In this document: piece after piece, positions 32,042-43,883 of the stretch
How positions within the stretch are numbered: position 1 is the first letter of the stretch
Layout: each line of letters opens with the position of its first letter
DNA from: Euptelea pleiosperma
Lineage: Eukaryota > Streptophyta > Magnoliopsida > Ranunculales > Eupteleaceae
Length of the DNA: 64,000 nt
Assembly: GCA_035048495.1 (NCBI GenBank)
Contig: CM068545.1
Span: 35,912,225 to 35,976,224, forward strand
Direction of reading: 5' to 3'
Program-made: the position numbers and the translations under genes
The notes under the pieces: model-generated
Seen by the model: only the letters and a program-made list of their open reading frames with translations
What the model was told of the DNA's origin: nothing
Databases searched by the model: none

Positions 32042-33911
32042 TGTCGGGCGCAATTTGGCAGCACATGAAACTGGGAGCGATGATGTTGCAAGTAGGTTAT
32101 CATGTGGTTGTGCGGTTGTCGGTCTCGAGTAATTCTCTTGTGGGGTGATCATTGGGAGAAGGAAGATTGATATCTTTTCTTCAAATAAGCATAAGTCCTG
32201 CGAATGGCATCCATTTCATATAGCAAAACTTGACTAAACTGTCCTTCACTAACACTGTCTTTCTGAACAACCATAAACGTAACAGGAGATTGAGTGATTA
32301 ACATCGTTTCCAGTTCATCATTCCCCAAGAAGGTAATCTTAATCTAGTCATGCTGAATGGGTCCCTCAGCCTGTCACACTGAGGGATTGGGGAATGTCCA
32401 AAGTGCATCCAACGGTTTTAAAACATTGCTAAGTGGAGTCGTCCACTACTCAAGCGATCTCAAAGGGGAGTGATTCAATTAGTCCTTAATTAATCCTTGG
32501 TTATCTTTTGGTGTCTTATTTTAAACAACGGATAGAAGATCTCCGTGTCTCAATAACATTAATAGGTTCATTAAACGACGTGACAAAAATGTCTATGTGG
32601 CAGGACAACTTCATCACATTTAGGTACCGGGTCCTTAACCGTTTTCCTACCTTGAATGGAATCCCCTGGACCCACAAAGGATAGGCTTGTTCTCTTGCTT
32701 CAGTCCATTCCCCTCAAGACGGGGAATATGTCACTCAAACACCAGTCATGTAGTAACCCGGCATAGAGTCCTTAGAAGAGGAACATCTATCCGGTACAAT
32801 TCATTAGGGGTTACCTTTTTACTGGCGTTGTACAAGTTATCTGAACTTGAGATTCTATATTTCTTCGGTAAATCACTTACATACTGAAGGAAAACACTAA
32901 GTCAAATTCTAGATGAATTTCGACAGAGTATAACCTTATCATAAAATAACAGAAGAAGATCATCTGTCCCCAGAGTCCTCTATTTATAGAATTCTGAGGA
33001 GGGGTTGCAGACTCACCTTTATAAGGAAAAAAGGATTAAAATAATGAATAAATACAATCAATTTGTAAAAAGTAACCTCATACGGTTGTGTAGTCAATGG
33101 TGCTATACAACCGTATGCCACCAACTCTGATAGATTCTGCACGATTTTTGAGGAAAATGGCATATATGCTTTTCTAGACAAATGAGAGGTTCCCCTGTAA
33201 ATGTAACTGCATACGGTTGTGTATGAGGAGGTCCTACACAACCGTATAGGATTATTTTGTCAACCCTGTGCACAAATTTCAAGGAAAATGGCATAGGTGC
33301 TTTTCTGGGGATATGAGGGGTATTTTTGGGAATGTGATTGCATACGGTTGTGTAGGAGGAGGTCCTACACAACCGTATATGAATAGTTTTTCATACCACT
33401 ACACGAATCAGGAAAAGGGCATGGGTGCTTTTTCTCATTTTTGGCCGTAGATCTTCCAGATTTTACTCCATACGGTTGTGTAGCCTTCATATCTACACAA
33501 CCGTATTCAATTTATTTCTCTGATATGTGGGTGGTTGGCTTAGAAATTGAGGCATGCCCTTTATATAGAAATCCAGCCCTGATTTGATAAATCTGAGGGC
33601 ATACAGTTGTGTATCCCTATGTCTTACACAACCGTATGTAGTTACTTCTGAAGATTTGGGTTGGTTCTGCTCAAAACTGATTGTCTTCATTTTTCTTAAA
33701 ATCTACACCAGTTGTGCTACTTCTGACAGAATATGGTTGTGTACTATCATCTTCTATACAGCCGTATATAATTATTTCCTCAGAAAAAATGTCATATCCA
33801 AGTCCTCTGCTCTGATTGGTCTACTGTCACGTGGTTGACTTTGACTCTGGCAGTCAGTCTTCGCATCCCTTGGTCATGATTTTCGTAGCGATCCACATTT
33901 CACTGTCAACA
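32042..33911 (-). repeat. Tat-type gypsy 5' LTR (about 1870 bp)
   Basis: On the minus strand it starts TGTTGACAGTGAAATG (33911) and ends GCGCCCGACA (32042). TATAAATAG is at about 32988-32980 in the correct direction for leftward transcription. U3 (33000-33911) contains six copies of an ATACGGTTGTGTA inverted pair. The inner boundary is firm and the outer one is inferred from TG..CA ends. Confidence 0.8.
33079..33768. repeat. Six ATACGGTTGTGTA / TACACAACCGTAT hairpins
   Basis: Inverted pairs lie at about 33079-33117, 33210-33248, 33341-33378, 33469-33507, 33601-33638 and 33731-33768. Each has arms of about 13-15 bp around a 9-14 bp loop, spaced close to 130 bp. The arms of the first four are nearly identical and the last two carry single changes. 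They lie in U3 upstream of the TATA box. Confidence 0.93.
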
Positions 33912-33930
33912 AAGTGTTATCATAGGAAAT

Positions 33931-34926
33931 CTATATTGGAGATTGAAATGTACTGAAAGTACAGACATCTTGCTCAACAAGAGGATAATATCCTAGAGAC
34001 TGAGAATTGTGCACATGTTGCTGGACCGAGACAGTAAGGGCGGAGACCGATTTGGTAAGTTCCTGAATTAGGGATTGTAGCTTGGGGTCACCTGTTGCCT
34101 CACATCCCATAGAAGTCCGTTGGACCGGAGTGTTACTACAACACACAGAATTGGTATTCCAGTGCTAGGAGTTTTCGCCTAGTTCTCCTAAGAAAATGTA
34201 GGCGTCGGTTGGAGTCTTGTGCATGAATTTGCCTTGGCACATCAACTCTAACAGAGTTCTGGACTCATCAGTGAGTCCTTTATAGAACATGTGGACTAGA
34301 CTCCTCTTGTCGAAATCATGATGGGGGCATTTAGTGAGAGTGTCTTGGAACCTGTCCCATGCTTCATGGAATCTCTCATTCGACTGTTGTCGAAAGTCTT
34401 TGATGATTTGCTTCATCTCGTTCGTCCTTGACATGGGGTAAAATTTGAATACAAACTTTCGAGCTAGTTCGTCCTATGTGGTAATCGAATTCTCGAGCAA
34501 AGAATAAAACCAATCAGCGGCTCTATCTTTCAGAGATAAGGGAAAAAGTCTCAATTTGACACTCTCGTCATCAAGGTGTTGAAGTTTGAAGAGAGTGCAG
34601 ATGTTCAGAAACTGCCTCAGATGAGTGTACGGGTCATCTTTTGGAAAACCATGAAAGGTAGGCAGCATTTGTACTATTTGTAGTTGGATTTCGAACTAAA
34701 CCGCTATCGTGGGTGAAAGTACAATACAAGTGGGTGAGTTAGCAGAGATATGCGCATACATCTCAATGAGAGGTCGTTCAGCCGCCAGTTCTACGAAGGT
34801 AGTTTCTCTGGGAGAGGAGAGGAGGGTAAGAGATAGAGTAGGTGAAGATACCGGTGAAGAATCTAAAATGTTAGACTGACTCTCAAATCGAATCAATCTA
34901 CGGTTAGATCGAGTCCAGATGGGCAT
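33931..34926 (-). pseudogene. Second gypsy gag, minus strand, stops but no indels
   Basis: One frame runs through all four pieces. Core text: MLPTFHGFPKDDPYTHLRQF, LRLFPLSLKDRAADWFYSL, then RFHEAWDRFQDTLTKCPHHD and MFYKGLTDESRTLLE, matching the plant retrotransposon gag of Athila/Tat-like elements. It differs clearly from the gag at 29690-31100. Stops follow IAV, ITT and ENS. ITT-stop-DELARKF fits Trp TGG to TAG. The Tat-type LTR ends 20 bp to its left, so the Tat element probably inserted into this one. Confidence 0.85.
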
Positions 34927-35340
34927 ATGCTTGAAAAAGCAAGCTGTAAATTGGGCAAAAAGTTGCTAGAGGAGAACACTAATTTGAAAGAGACTATATC
35001 ATGCACTAGGAGCAAACATGATAACTCTATTTCTAAAACAATCAGGATATTTTAAGGGATTTATCTTGTTAGTTGGTGGGCTGAGGTATATTATGATAGT
35101 GAGCGGACCACTGGTTTATCTTGTTACCCGTCAGACTAACTTTGTCGCTCTTGGATTCTCACAAAGCTACATTCTTCAGAGTGAATCCTTTAGTACTAAC
35201 TCTAGTCAACAACAAGACAATCCGAAGCCTAGACAGACGTACGGCACAACGGCTGACTTAAATACGTCCCAGACTAACTGGATTGGTCAAGTGTTTAAGA
35301 AGAGTTGTCCATCGGGTTAAACTAGGGTTGGTGCATGTTC
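34927..35340 (+). other. Possible copia gag remnant
   Basis: The plus-strand reading ASCKLGKKLLEENTNLKETI looks like the coiled-coil part of a copia gag. Beyond about 35040 no domain can be followed. Low confidence. Confidence 0.3.
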
Positions 35341-38300
35341 CTAACCCAACAAATAGCAGACCACTCAAAGAACCAAGGATGCCACTGGCGAGCTTAGTAT
35401 ACTTGAGTAGTAGGGACCTAAGGGTGTGTTAGATAACAAGGACCCGTGCTCGTGGACTTATTCGACCTGAGATTGAAGAAAAGACTCTGTGAGGGGTGTC
35501 CTAGAACACCGATCTATTTTGGCTCTAGCTTTTGATTCTTTTTATTAGAGATGGATCCTGGGGATCAAATGCAGCTGGAGTGATGAGGTGGGTGATGAAA
35601 TCCCACCAGTTTTAAAAGGATCTAGGTCTACTCGATTAATATTCACTTATTAACGGCCATGCCACGCAAGTCGAATAATATGTATGCGAAAGCAAGTAGA
35701 CAAGCGACAATGATTCACCCAATAACACCGTATCGCACTCACGGCGAGGATAAGGACTTACCTCCCATGGGCCACACTACAGGGTCACCTCCATAGAATA
35801 AGGAGGGGTATCTAAATGGGCTTGGCCCGAGTCCACCTCTTTGATCTTTCACTCCCTACCCACACTAGATCGTGTTCCTGCATATGAGATCTAAGGGTCT
35901 AGGTTTGGGATTGGATATAGAAGGTTCTTGCCTTTCTTTAGGGTGCACAGAACAAATAATTAATTAAGGCAAGTGTGAATTAGTATCCTAATTCGAGTTG
36001 GAATTCGATCTTAGAAATTTCCAAATTGGAAAATTTCTAATTTTGAATCGTTTCTCGAATTTTGGAAACCTTCAAAGAAAGTTAAGATATTTAAATCCCG
36101 TTCAATTTTAGAATGTTACCACTATTGGAATCCTGCTAAATTCGGATGTTTCCTTTTTCATATATTTCCAATTTTTAGAGGATTTCTAAAAGTAGAAACA
36201 CTCTCAAATTGGAATGTTTCAATTATGGAAACCCTAATTTTGCAAGATTTCACAATTGTGGAAACTTTCCAAAAAGTGAAACTCACTGTGTGTGATCTAA
36301 TATAAATCCGCAGAGAATGAAAACCCTAATTTTTTTTTATTTTTTTGAATTTATCACTTAATCTAGGGTTTCTAAAAAAGCCTAGAACAAGATCTAGTAG
36401 ATAAGTCCTAAAATAGAATCAAAGAAATTCCTAAACTATTACAACTTTGCACCCGGCCGTCCGGGGCATTAAAAATAGTAATTAAAGTCTGCTAAAAATA
36501 TAAAAAATAAAGAATGAAAAGTTTCCAAGTTTGAGCTTTCTGCGTTTAGCAACTTTCCGATTCCGTCATCTACATTCCTTTTCGCACTCCCGTACACCCG
36601 AGCCGCAACGACGCCATTTGAAAGTAGGGTTTTTCCGTGTCATAAGATCGGAAACCCTAGAGTCAACACATTTATAAAATCCGATTGTTAATCCTGCAAA
36701 ATGTAGACAATTCTTGCACGATGGAAAGTCGGATGTCGAATCCGCACTCAAGGTTAGGGTAATGCATTGAGGAACATTATAAGTCATGAAAATACTGTGG
36801 AAAAAGATGATGGGAGCGAGAATGAGATTGTTGAATGATTTTAAAACATCTTTTTCTTTTTTGGGAGCTTACGACAAAATTACTGATAATTTGCAATAAA
36901 AACAACGAAGACTAATCCATTAATTAATCAAAAACTTAAAAACAATCAAACTAATTTTATTAATCAAATGGAGTTCCTTACATTCAAGCAAAACATAAAA
37001 TCTAATCTAGAAAGCAATAAAGAAGAGGTCGATAGATGTAGAGAGAGAAAAGTAGGGAGAAAGAAAGGAGATGATGAGAGAGAAAATGATATGGGAGAGA
37101 GTGTAGAGAGAGAATGTGAGAGAAAATCCTAGAGAAAAGAGAAGGTGGGAGAGAGAATAGCTAGAAAGATAGTGGATTACTTCTAGATGCTTACCGGAGT
37201 TGCATAGGAGGAGATCAACCTTGTGAGTCTGCCATGTGATGGAGAGTCCGGCCAAGAGGATGGGCCAATCGAAGCCGTGATGAGCAATGGTGCTAACCGT
37301 TGAATGGTTCATGTTTGCTGGCCTAAGAACACAGCCATGAAGAATATCTTGTCATGATATTGCAGGCAAGCAGATAGCCCCTACATACAGTCCATGGGGA
37401 CAGCAAGGATGTGGAGCATGGCTGACGGTGAAGATCCCAGCAAGAGACCCAGAGTTGCAGCTCCACTTGACGGTGGTGTGTGGGAAGAGATTGATCCCAC
37501 GGCCAAAAGTTTCAGGCTTTGAAGGAGAGCATTGAAGAACTGGCTTGTTGCAGGATGCTTCACCGTAGTGGTTCGTTGCGCAGGAAGGAGGAGTGGTGGT
37601 GGAAAGTGCAGTTCAGCCGGAGTTGGGGGCGGTTGTAAGGGAGTTTCCCAGAGTTGCAAGTCTGCAACTCCGGTGATCTCACAACAAGAAAGGAGAAAGA
37701 GAAAGAAGACGACGGAGAAGAGGATTGTGGTGCTTAAAGTGTTTAGGCGATGGCGGAAAAGAAGTAGACGAAGGCGGAAAGGGAGGCTTCTGGATGTTGC
37801 AGGCATTGGAGGTGGACTGGTGAATGTGAACTAGTCCGCTGGAGGAACGAGGCAGGAAGTGGGGCAAAGCACGGGCAGCAAGGGGAGGAAAAAAGGAGGA
37901 AGAGAAGAAAGAAGAAGAAGGAAAGAAGGAAGATGAAGGATTAGAAGTTGCTGGTCCGGCCGGCGGTCTGGCAGAGCCACTTGTACGTGGGTCAGCAACG
38001 TGAAGGGCGAAACGGGTTGCTGGCGGGCGGAACAGCAGGAGGAAGATGAAGAAGGGTGAGAAAGAAGAGAAGGAAATAAGGAGAACAAGGAGAAGGCGGC
38101 CGGGGTTGCTGCCTGCAACTCCGGCGAGGAAAGGAGGAAGAAGAAGAAGAAGAAAGAAGAAGAAGAAGAAGAAGAAGAAGAAGAAGAAGAAGAAGAAGAA
38201 GAAGAAGAAGAAGAAGAAAGAAGAAGAGAAGAAGGAAGGGGAGAACGTGGTGGTATTTTGGGGGAAGGAGGGGATGAGAGGGGATAGGGAGATTAGGGTT

Positions 38301-39411
38301 TTCGAACCCTCTCCTTCCCCTTAAAAAGCTTCCCTATTTCGAAAATAAAAAATAAAAAAATAATTTTTTTTTAAAACCTCTTTCTATGGGGGATTTCCCC
38401 ATTTAGTGGACCCCCCCTTTTTTATTTTTAAAAATTAATTTAAAGCCTTTTAAAATCGCGGGGTCCACTAAATGGTCGAGCCGCGGGTCGATGATGATGG
38501 GCCCGGCTACTGGCCCACATGGACTGATGATGGCCACCATCTCATAAGATGATGTGACGAATGATTTGCTATCGATCAGATGGATGATGACTGGATTGGG
38601 ATCCAGATTGGTAGACCGACAGATCTAGAGAGATCCAACGGTCCGATGGACGATCCAACGGTCAGAAAGCTTAAAGAGATAGGCCAGAGTCAACGGACAG
38701 GAGTTCTGAGGTTAGGTCAGTAGATTTGAGGATCGGGTGGTGATGTATAGGGAGATGAAGAGAGAGAATAGAGAATAAGGAGAGAGGAGAGAGAAAATTC
38801 TACAGACTATAGAGATGACAACTGGCTGAGGGTCTAGAATCTAGATCTTCAACATAGACTTCTATCGCCTTCTCAAATCATGTAAACCACCACTTTTGCT
38901 ACTTTGAATCCTTGGTCAGTCTCTTGGTCTTCAACTCTACAGCTCTCTTGGTTCTTTGGACCGACTCCGTGATCCTCTGCCTCGACTTGGCCTATCATAG
39001 CCTGTTGGCTCTTTACGCACTGATATGAGGCTTCTATGATCAATGTGGGCCCGCAAGTCTCGAGAATCGTCCCATCGAGGTTTCCTATGACAGAAGAAGC
39101 GCGTAATGAGACTTTATTAGAACGACTTAATATCTAGACTTCCGAAAATGTGTTTAATGCATGCAAATATACAATTTCATCCAGAAAAGTGTGTTCTACA
39201 CAACAGAAGAGACTCTTACGTAGAAAAGTAAATAAATAGAGCAGTTTTACGTAGGAGAGTGCGATAACGCTAAAAGGATAATTGCTTAAAATAAGCACTT
39301 TTGAGCGAATAGCAATAGCCAACAAAGAACTCAAAGATAAGTGTTAAGGTTTACTTGAGTAAACTAATTAAAAAAGATAATCTAATAAAGAGCATTATCA
39401 TTCTAATATAA
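35341..39411. other. Non-coding block, GA-rich, unclassified
   Basis: No domain-bearing frame in 4 kb. 35490-36480 is AT-rich with short oligonucleotide echoes such as AATTTCTAATTTTG. 37010-37150 is GA-rich. 37500-38240 is strongly purine-biased. 38340-38460 has A/T and C runs. 38600-38700 repeats GATCCAACGGTC. Purine-strand frames look long because they encode Lys/Glu/Arg runs. It could be a long LTR or spacer of a gypsy element, but no boundary or partner is visible. Confidence 0.5.
38135..38232. repeat. (GAA)n microsatellite
   Basis: An almost pure run of GAA trinucleotides with a few GAAA interruptions. Translation in one frame gives only lysine. Confidence 0.95.
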
Positions 39412-39420
39412 AACCAAAAA

Positions 39421-39643
39421 GGGTCACTCTACAGGCACCCACACCATTCAGCCGGGCACCCACGTGGGACCAAAATGCCCCTCCTTTCAGTTTGGACACC
39501 CCACCCTTTCTCCTTCATTTTCTCTCTCTCTCTCTCTTTCTTGCCTCTCTCTCTATTGTTATCTCTCTCTCTCATCTCCCTCACTCTCTCACTATCTCTC
39601 ATCTCTTCTCCCTCTCTCTCTCTCTCGTGGGAGCTAAAATCCC

Positions 39644-39675
<32 letters not shown>

Positions 39676-39802
39676 AAGAGAGGGGGATAGGAGAGTTACA
39701 GTAGAGAGAGGGAAGAGAGAGAAAACAAAGGAGAAGGGGTGGGGGCATTTTGGTCAAATGTGGGTGCCCAGCCGAATAGTGTGGGTGCCCGTAGAGCGAC
39801 CC
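39421..39802. mobile_element. Foldback MITE with (TC)n/(GA)n arms (382 bp)
   Basis: Left GGGTCACTCTACAGGCACCC and right, reversed, GGGTCGCTCTACGGGCACCC begin an inverted repeat that continues to GACCAAAATGCCCC, then a CT-rich left arm and AG-rich right arm that also pair. Flanks are AACCAAAAA (39412-39420) and AACCAAAAT (39803-39811), a 9-bp duplication with one change. A Mutator-like origin is likely. Confidence 0.85.
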
Positions 39803-39833
39803 AACCAAAATAAGACTAGCAGCATATTTAAAA

Positions 39834-40907
39834 CATTACAAGGAGATAAGGTCATATATGGTGACTCTTGTTGAAAACATTACAAGGAGATAACTCATAT
39901 TTATTTTTGAAGTCAAGTGGCTGCATTCAAAGAGCAACAACTACCCTATATTATTCAAATTTCAAAGTTTCTACCCCTTAAACTCAAGAAAGTTGTCGCT
40001 TCGAAATGGGTCCTTAATCAATTCAACAAGGCTTTCTCAACCTGCAAATTCACACTAAAACTAAGAGAAGATACAAGATTGATTAAGGCATTATAGTAAA
40101 CTAGACATCCAAATCCAGCAACCATCACTAAAGAAAAAGCAATTTGACAATTGGATGTGAATTATATCAACTACCAAATTGACACTCTTCCAACAAATTA
40201 TCTAAGAGAACACTGTGAGCACTAGTAATGGAGGTCATAACAATAGGCTGTCAACTAAATTAAAATATCAGACAAATAAGTGATCTTAAATAAATTACAA
40301 AGAGGTTATATTCTACAATGCACAGATGGCAGAACCTGATAGGGACCACATAACCACAATGAGATTGTCCCATTACAAGGAGATAAGGTCATATATGGTG
40401 ACTCTTGTTGAAAATATTACAAGGAGATAACTCATATTTATTTTTGAAGTCAAGTGGCTGCATTTAAAGAGCAACAACTACCCTATATTATTCAAATTTC
40501 AAAGTTTCTACCCCTTAAACTCAAGAAAGTTGTCACTTCAAAATGGGTCCTTAATCAATTCAACAAGGCTTTCTCAACCTGCAAATTCACACTACAACTA
40601 AGAGAAGATACAAGATTTTTTTTTAAGGCATTATATTAAACTAGACATCCAAATCCAACAACCATCACTAAAGAAAAAGCAATTTGACAAGTGGATGTGA
40701 ATTATATCAACTACCAAATTGACACTCTTCCAACAAATTATCTAAGAGAACACTGTGAGCACTAGTAATAGAGGTCATAACAAGAGGCTGTCAACTAAAT
40801 TAAAATATCAGACAAATAAGTGATCTTAAATAAATTACAAAGAGGTTATATTCTACAATGCACAGATGGCAGAACCTGATAGGGACCACATAACCACAAT
40901 TAGATTG
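39834..40907. repeat. 537-bp direct tandem duplication
   Basis: 39834-40370 is repeated at 40371-40907 with few differences, both starting CATTACAAGGAGATAAGG and both ending near GAGATTGTCC / TAGATTGTCC. Within each copy the phrase TTACAAGGAGATAA also occurs twice. No coding domain is visible. The low divergence implies a recent duplication. Confidence 0.93.
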
Positions 40908-43609
40908 TCCCATCAATGAATATAAAGAGGGAAATAAAAAATAGAAAACTCAAATTAAATAGATCATTAACAAACTGCCATATTACTAAAGCTCCAAGCT
41001 ATAGTCTCCATAGTACATATTATGCACGACACCCTATCATTTTGTTTTTGTGCTACCATGCAATCATGCGGCCTATTATTTACCCACTTCCAAAATATAT
41101 GATATATATGGTTCCTCCTATATAACTGCCAAAATAGCAGCAAAATAATTTGTTTTATTTTTTAGTTACCGGATATATGCCCACAAGGCCACAACGCAGC
41201 AAATTTGCCCGGACATTTTGAACATTAATCAATTATGGCCATTTGAAGAATGGTCGTCATTTCTAAAACCAATTGGCATCTTGGAGAGAAGGTCCAACAA
41301 GATATGACCAGCAATTCTTCTTCAAATCCTCCCTCCAATATAGGACAACTTTTTCTAAATTTGTTGTCTATAAAATTAATAGACAGCAAAGATAAATTAG
41401 TAGCAATTTTTCATAAAGAGAGAACCAAGGGAGTTGTGTTTTCACCTCACTGTGTCAATAAGAGCTCCAAGGCAATCTCCAAAGTTAAGTTCTACAATTG
41501 TTGCATCAGAATCTGAATCTTGATCTACCAAAACCATTGGCATAGGAACATAATCAACTTCCTGATTAAACTTCTGCCATTGAGATAACTTGTCAAAGTT
41601 GTGATAGTTGATATAATATTCATAGAAAATGTTTTACATATTGTGCATCAGCTACAAATGCTAATTAGAATTTAAAATGCAGATGAAAGTAACCATTTTT
41701 CCAAGAGCCTCACTTCCAAGACTTCCCAAATAGATTCGGAATCAGAAATCCAACACTCACACCACCTTGTCTTGCAAAGAAAATTTCCAAATTTCACTAA
41801 AAATAGATTTTAATCTTTGAAAGATCAAAATACACCACTAATAACAACAAAAAAATGTAGAGTTTAAAAATGCATTATTATTTGTCACAGTTTCTGGAGG
41901 CACACAAGAAGGATGAGAAGAGTTTTATGATTGTCTTGTAGAAAATGATTCTTGCAATCAACAAAACCGTACATAACATTCCATACCTAGGTGAGGATGG
42001 ATCCCATGCCCGGCACGTGAGCTGCATTTACCATAGATATGGTGACCACATTAAATACTCAGATAAAGACCCACTAGTTCCAATCAAACATCTGTGCAGC
42101 TCCAACTCCTTTCTAACATACACTTTAGTTCATTTCTTCACTTCCAAATCACAAGACCTCGCACCAACTCAGTCTCAATCAGATTCCATGCAAACCAAAT
42201 ATGACAAGTGAGAACACAAAAGATCCAAAACAAAGATCTGCAAATTCACAGAACCATAAACACAAACAATTAGAAGACAAACAAAAACATATATGAAGTA
42301 AATCCAAAACAAATCCCACTAACTAATCAAATCCTTCAAAACCCAGATCACAAAATCCCTCAAAAGGAAAGAATTCTGCAAAACCGGGATCTATATTTCA
42401 CAAAATCAACATAACATAGTACTTAAAAAATGGAATTTTGCAAAACCCAGATCCAAATTTTTAGAACTCATCCAAACAAAGAAACCCAGATAACAAAACC
42501 AATCCATAAGAGGATGATGAAAGGTACATGTGCAGCAACAAGACCACTAATGTAAGCCATGTGACAAAGCAAGAGCATGTCACATTTATCTACAACGAAC
42601 CTAAACCTCGCGTAATCCCAATCCTTATTTTTTAAGGACTTGCACTTTTTTCCTTTGAAATGTTAAGATTCAAATGAGAGAGGGAGAGAGAGATTTACAG
42701 TCAAAACCCTAAAACAAGTACGGATTCAAGGAAACCCTAGACTAAAGACTGATTCAAAACATAGAAATGTTTAAGTCAAAATACCTTGGAAAGGCAGCCA
42801 CGAGGGAGTGTGTGATGGAGCTTTTTAAGTCAAAATACATGGAAAACATAGAGATTTTTCTCTTTCTTTCCTTAAGATTTGGATTCTTCAATCCTCAAAA
42901 CCCATGTGTGATGACAAGTAAAGGGCTTAAGATGCCCAACAATAAACAAGTAAGAATGGTAGAAAAATGTAGTGCGGCCAGATGCCATATGGTGTTAGAA
43001 ATTTCAGAAATGATTTTAGAAATTTCAGATTTCAACCCATGCTCAGATTTCAGAAAAAAATGAACGGAAATAAACCCTTTTCATTTCTACTAAAATCAAC
43101 CCATGATATCAGAAAAAAAAATCAACGAAAATAAACCCATGAAAATAGCTTCAGATTTCAGGAAAAAAATAGACGGTCCATGCTTATATTTTAGAAATTT
43201 CAAATTTCAACCCATGCTCAGATTTCAAAAAAAAAATGAAAACAAATGAACCCATGAAAATAGGTTGAACCCATGAATCAACCCATAAACCCTTTTCGTT
43301 TCGGTTAAAATCAACCCATGAAAATAGGTTCAACCCATGATTTCAGAAAAAAATCAACAGAAATAAACCTTTTCGTTTGAAACGAAAAGGATTTCATCGT
43401 TTGAAACCAAAAGGGTTTCAAATGAAAATAAACCTTACCTGAGAACGGCGACAGCGGGACGGCGCAGCGGGGGACCTCACAGCGAAGGATGACGCCGACG
43501 GAAATGACTGGAGGGACGAGGCAGGCCGATGGAGGGGGTTTAGGGCTTGAGCTCCAAATAAACCCCACCAGATTTCTGAAAACAAAAGAAAAGTTTTTGA
43601 TTTTTTTTA
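40908..43609. other. Unclassified non-coding region, possibly CACTA interior
   Basis: Short open frames without domains. 43000-43430 contains several direct repeats of AACCCATGAAAATAG and AAATAAACCC phrases. 43440-43560 is a GC-rich island next to the CACTA end. No transposase motif was found. Confidence 0.45.
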
Positions 43610-43883
43610 TACATTCTTTTTACCAGCGGCCAGATATGACGCCACTATAGAGATCATTAGCGGCGGTCAGCTACATGACCGCCGCTAATAGCAATCTATA
43701 GCGGCAGCCAAATGCAAAACCGCCTTTATAGGGACTATTGGTCACGTATCTGGCCGCCGGTAAAAGTATAGCCAAAATTTCCCACCCAATTTATTAGCGG
43801 CGGGATATTTGTGGCCGCACTAAATCTTACCGATAGCGACGATTTTTTCCTGGCCGCTGTTAAAGGTGAATTTTCTTGTAGTG
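43610..43883 (-). mobile_element. CACTA transposon terminus
   Basis: The minus strand from 43883 starts CACTACAAGAAAATTCACCT, the classic CACTA inverted end. Subterminal repeats follow in both orientations, such as TTAGCGGCGGTCA and GACCGCCGCTAATA. CACTA transposase binds such subterminal repeats. The matching CACTA end is not found leftward, so the element is truncated or its end lies hidden in the unclassified block. Confidence 0.85.

Larger units (their letters stand above)
24450..33911 (-). mobile_element. Tat-type Ty3/gypsy retrotransposon, minus strand
   Basis: Running right to left: LTR 33911-32042, primer-binding site 32038-32021, leader, gag (about 31100-29700), protease (29688-28447), RT and RNase H (about 27620-26500), a second archaeal-type RNase H (26200-25800), and integrase (25550-24476). 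The order and second RNase H mark the Tat lineage of Ty3/gypsy. The 3' LTR is not found: left of integrase come the PMD gene and then a foreign gag fragment, so the 3' end has been lost. Stops, an RT deletion and frame breaks make it inactive. Confidence 0.9.

Noticed and set aside
24450..33911. Endogenous virus (pararetrovirus) origin of the minus-strand pol
   Set aside because: Integrase, LTR and primer-binding site are all present and the second RNase H is a Tat marker. No movement-protein or coat motif was seen.
37007..37806. Minus-strand frames of 101 and 141 codons as genes
   Set aside because: They are low-complexity Leu/Ser/Pro-rich, from the purine-rich opposite strand, with no domain or splice context.
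38046..38324. Open frame with a long lysine run
   Set aside because: It is translation of the (GAA)n microsatellite and GA-rich surroundings, without any domain.
39492..39704. Leu/Ser-rich and Arg/Glu-rich open frames on both strands
   Set aside because: They come from the (TC)n and (GA)n arms of the foldback MITE.
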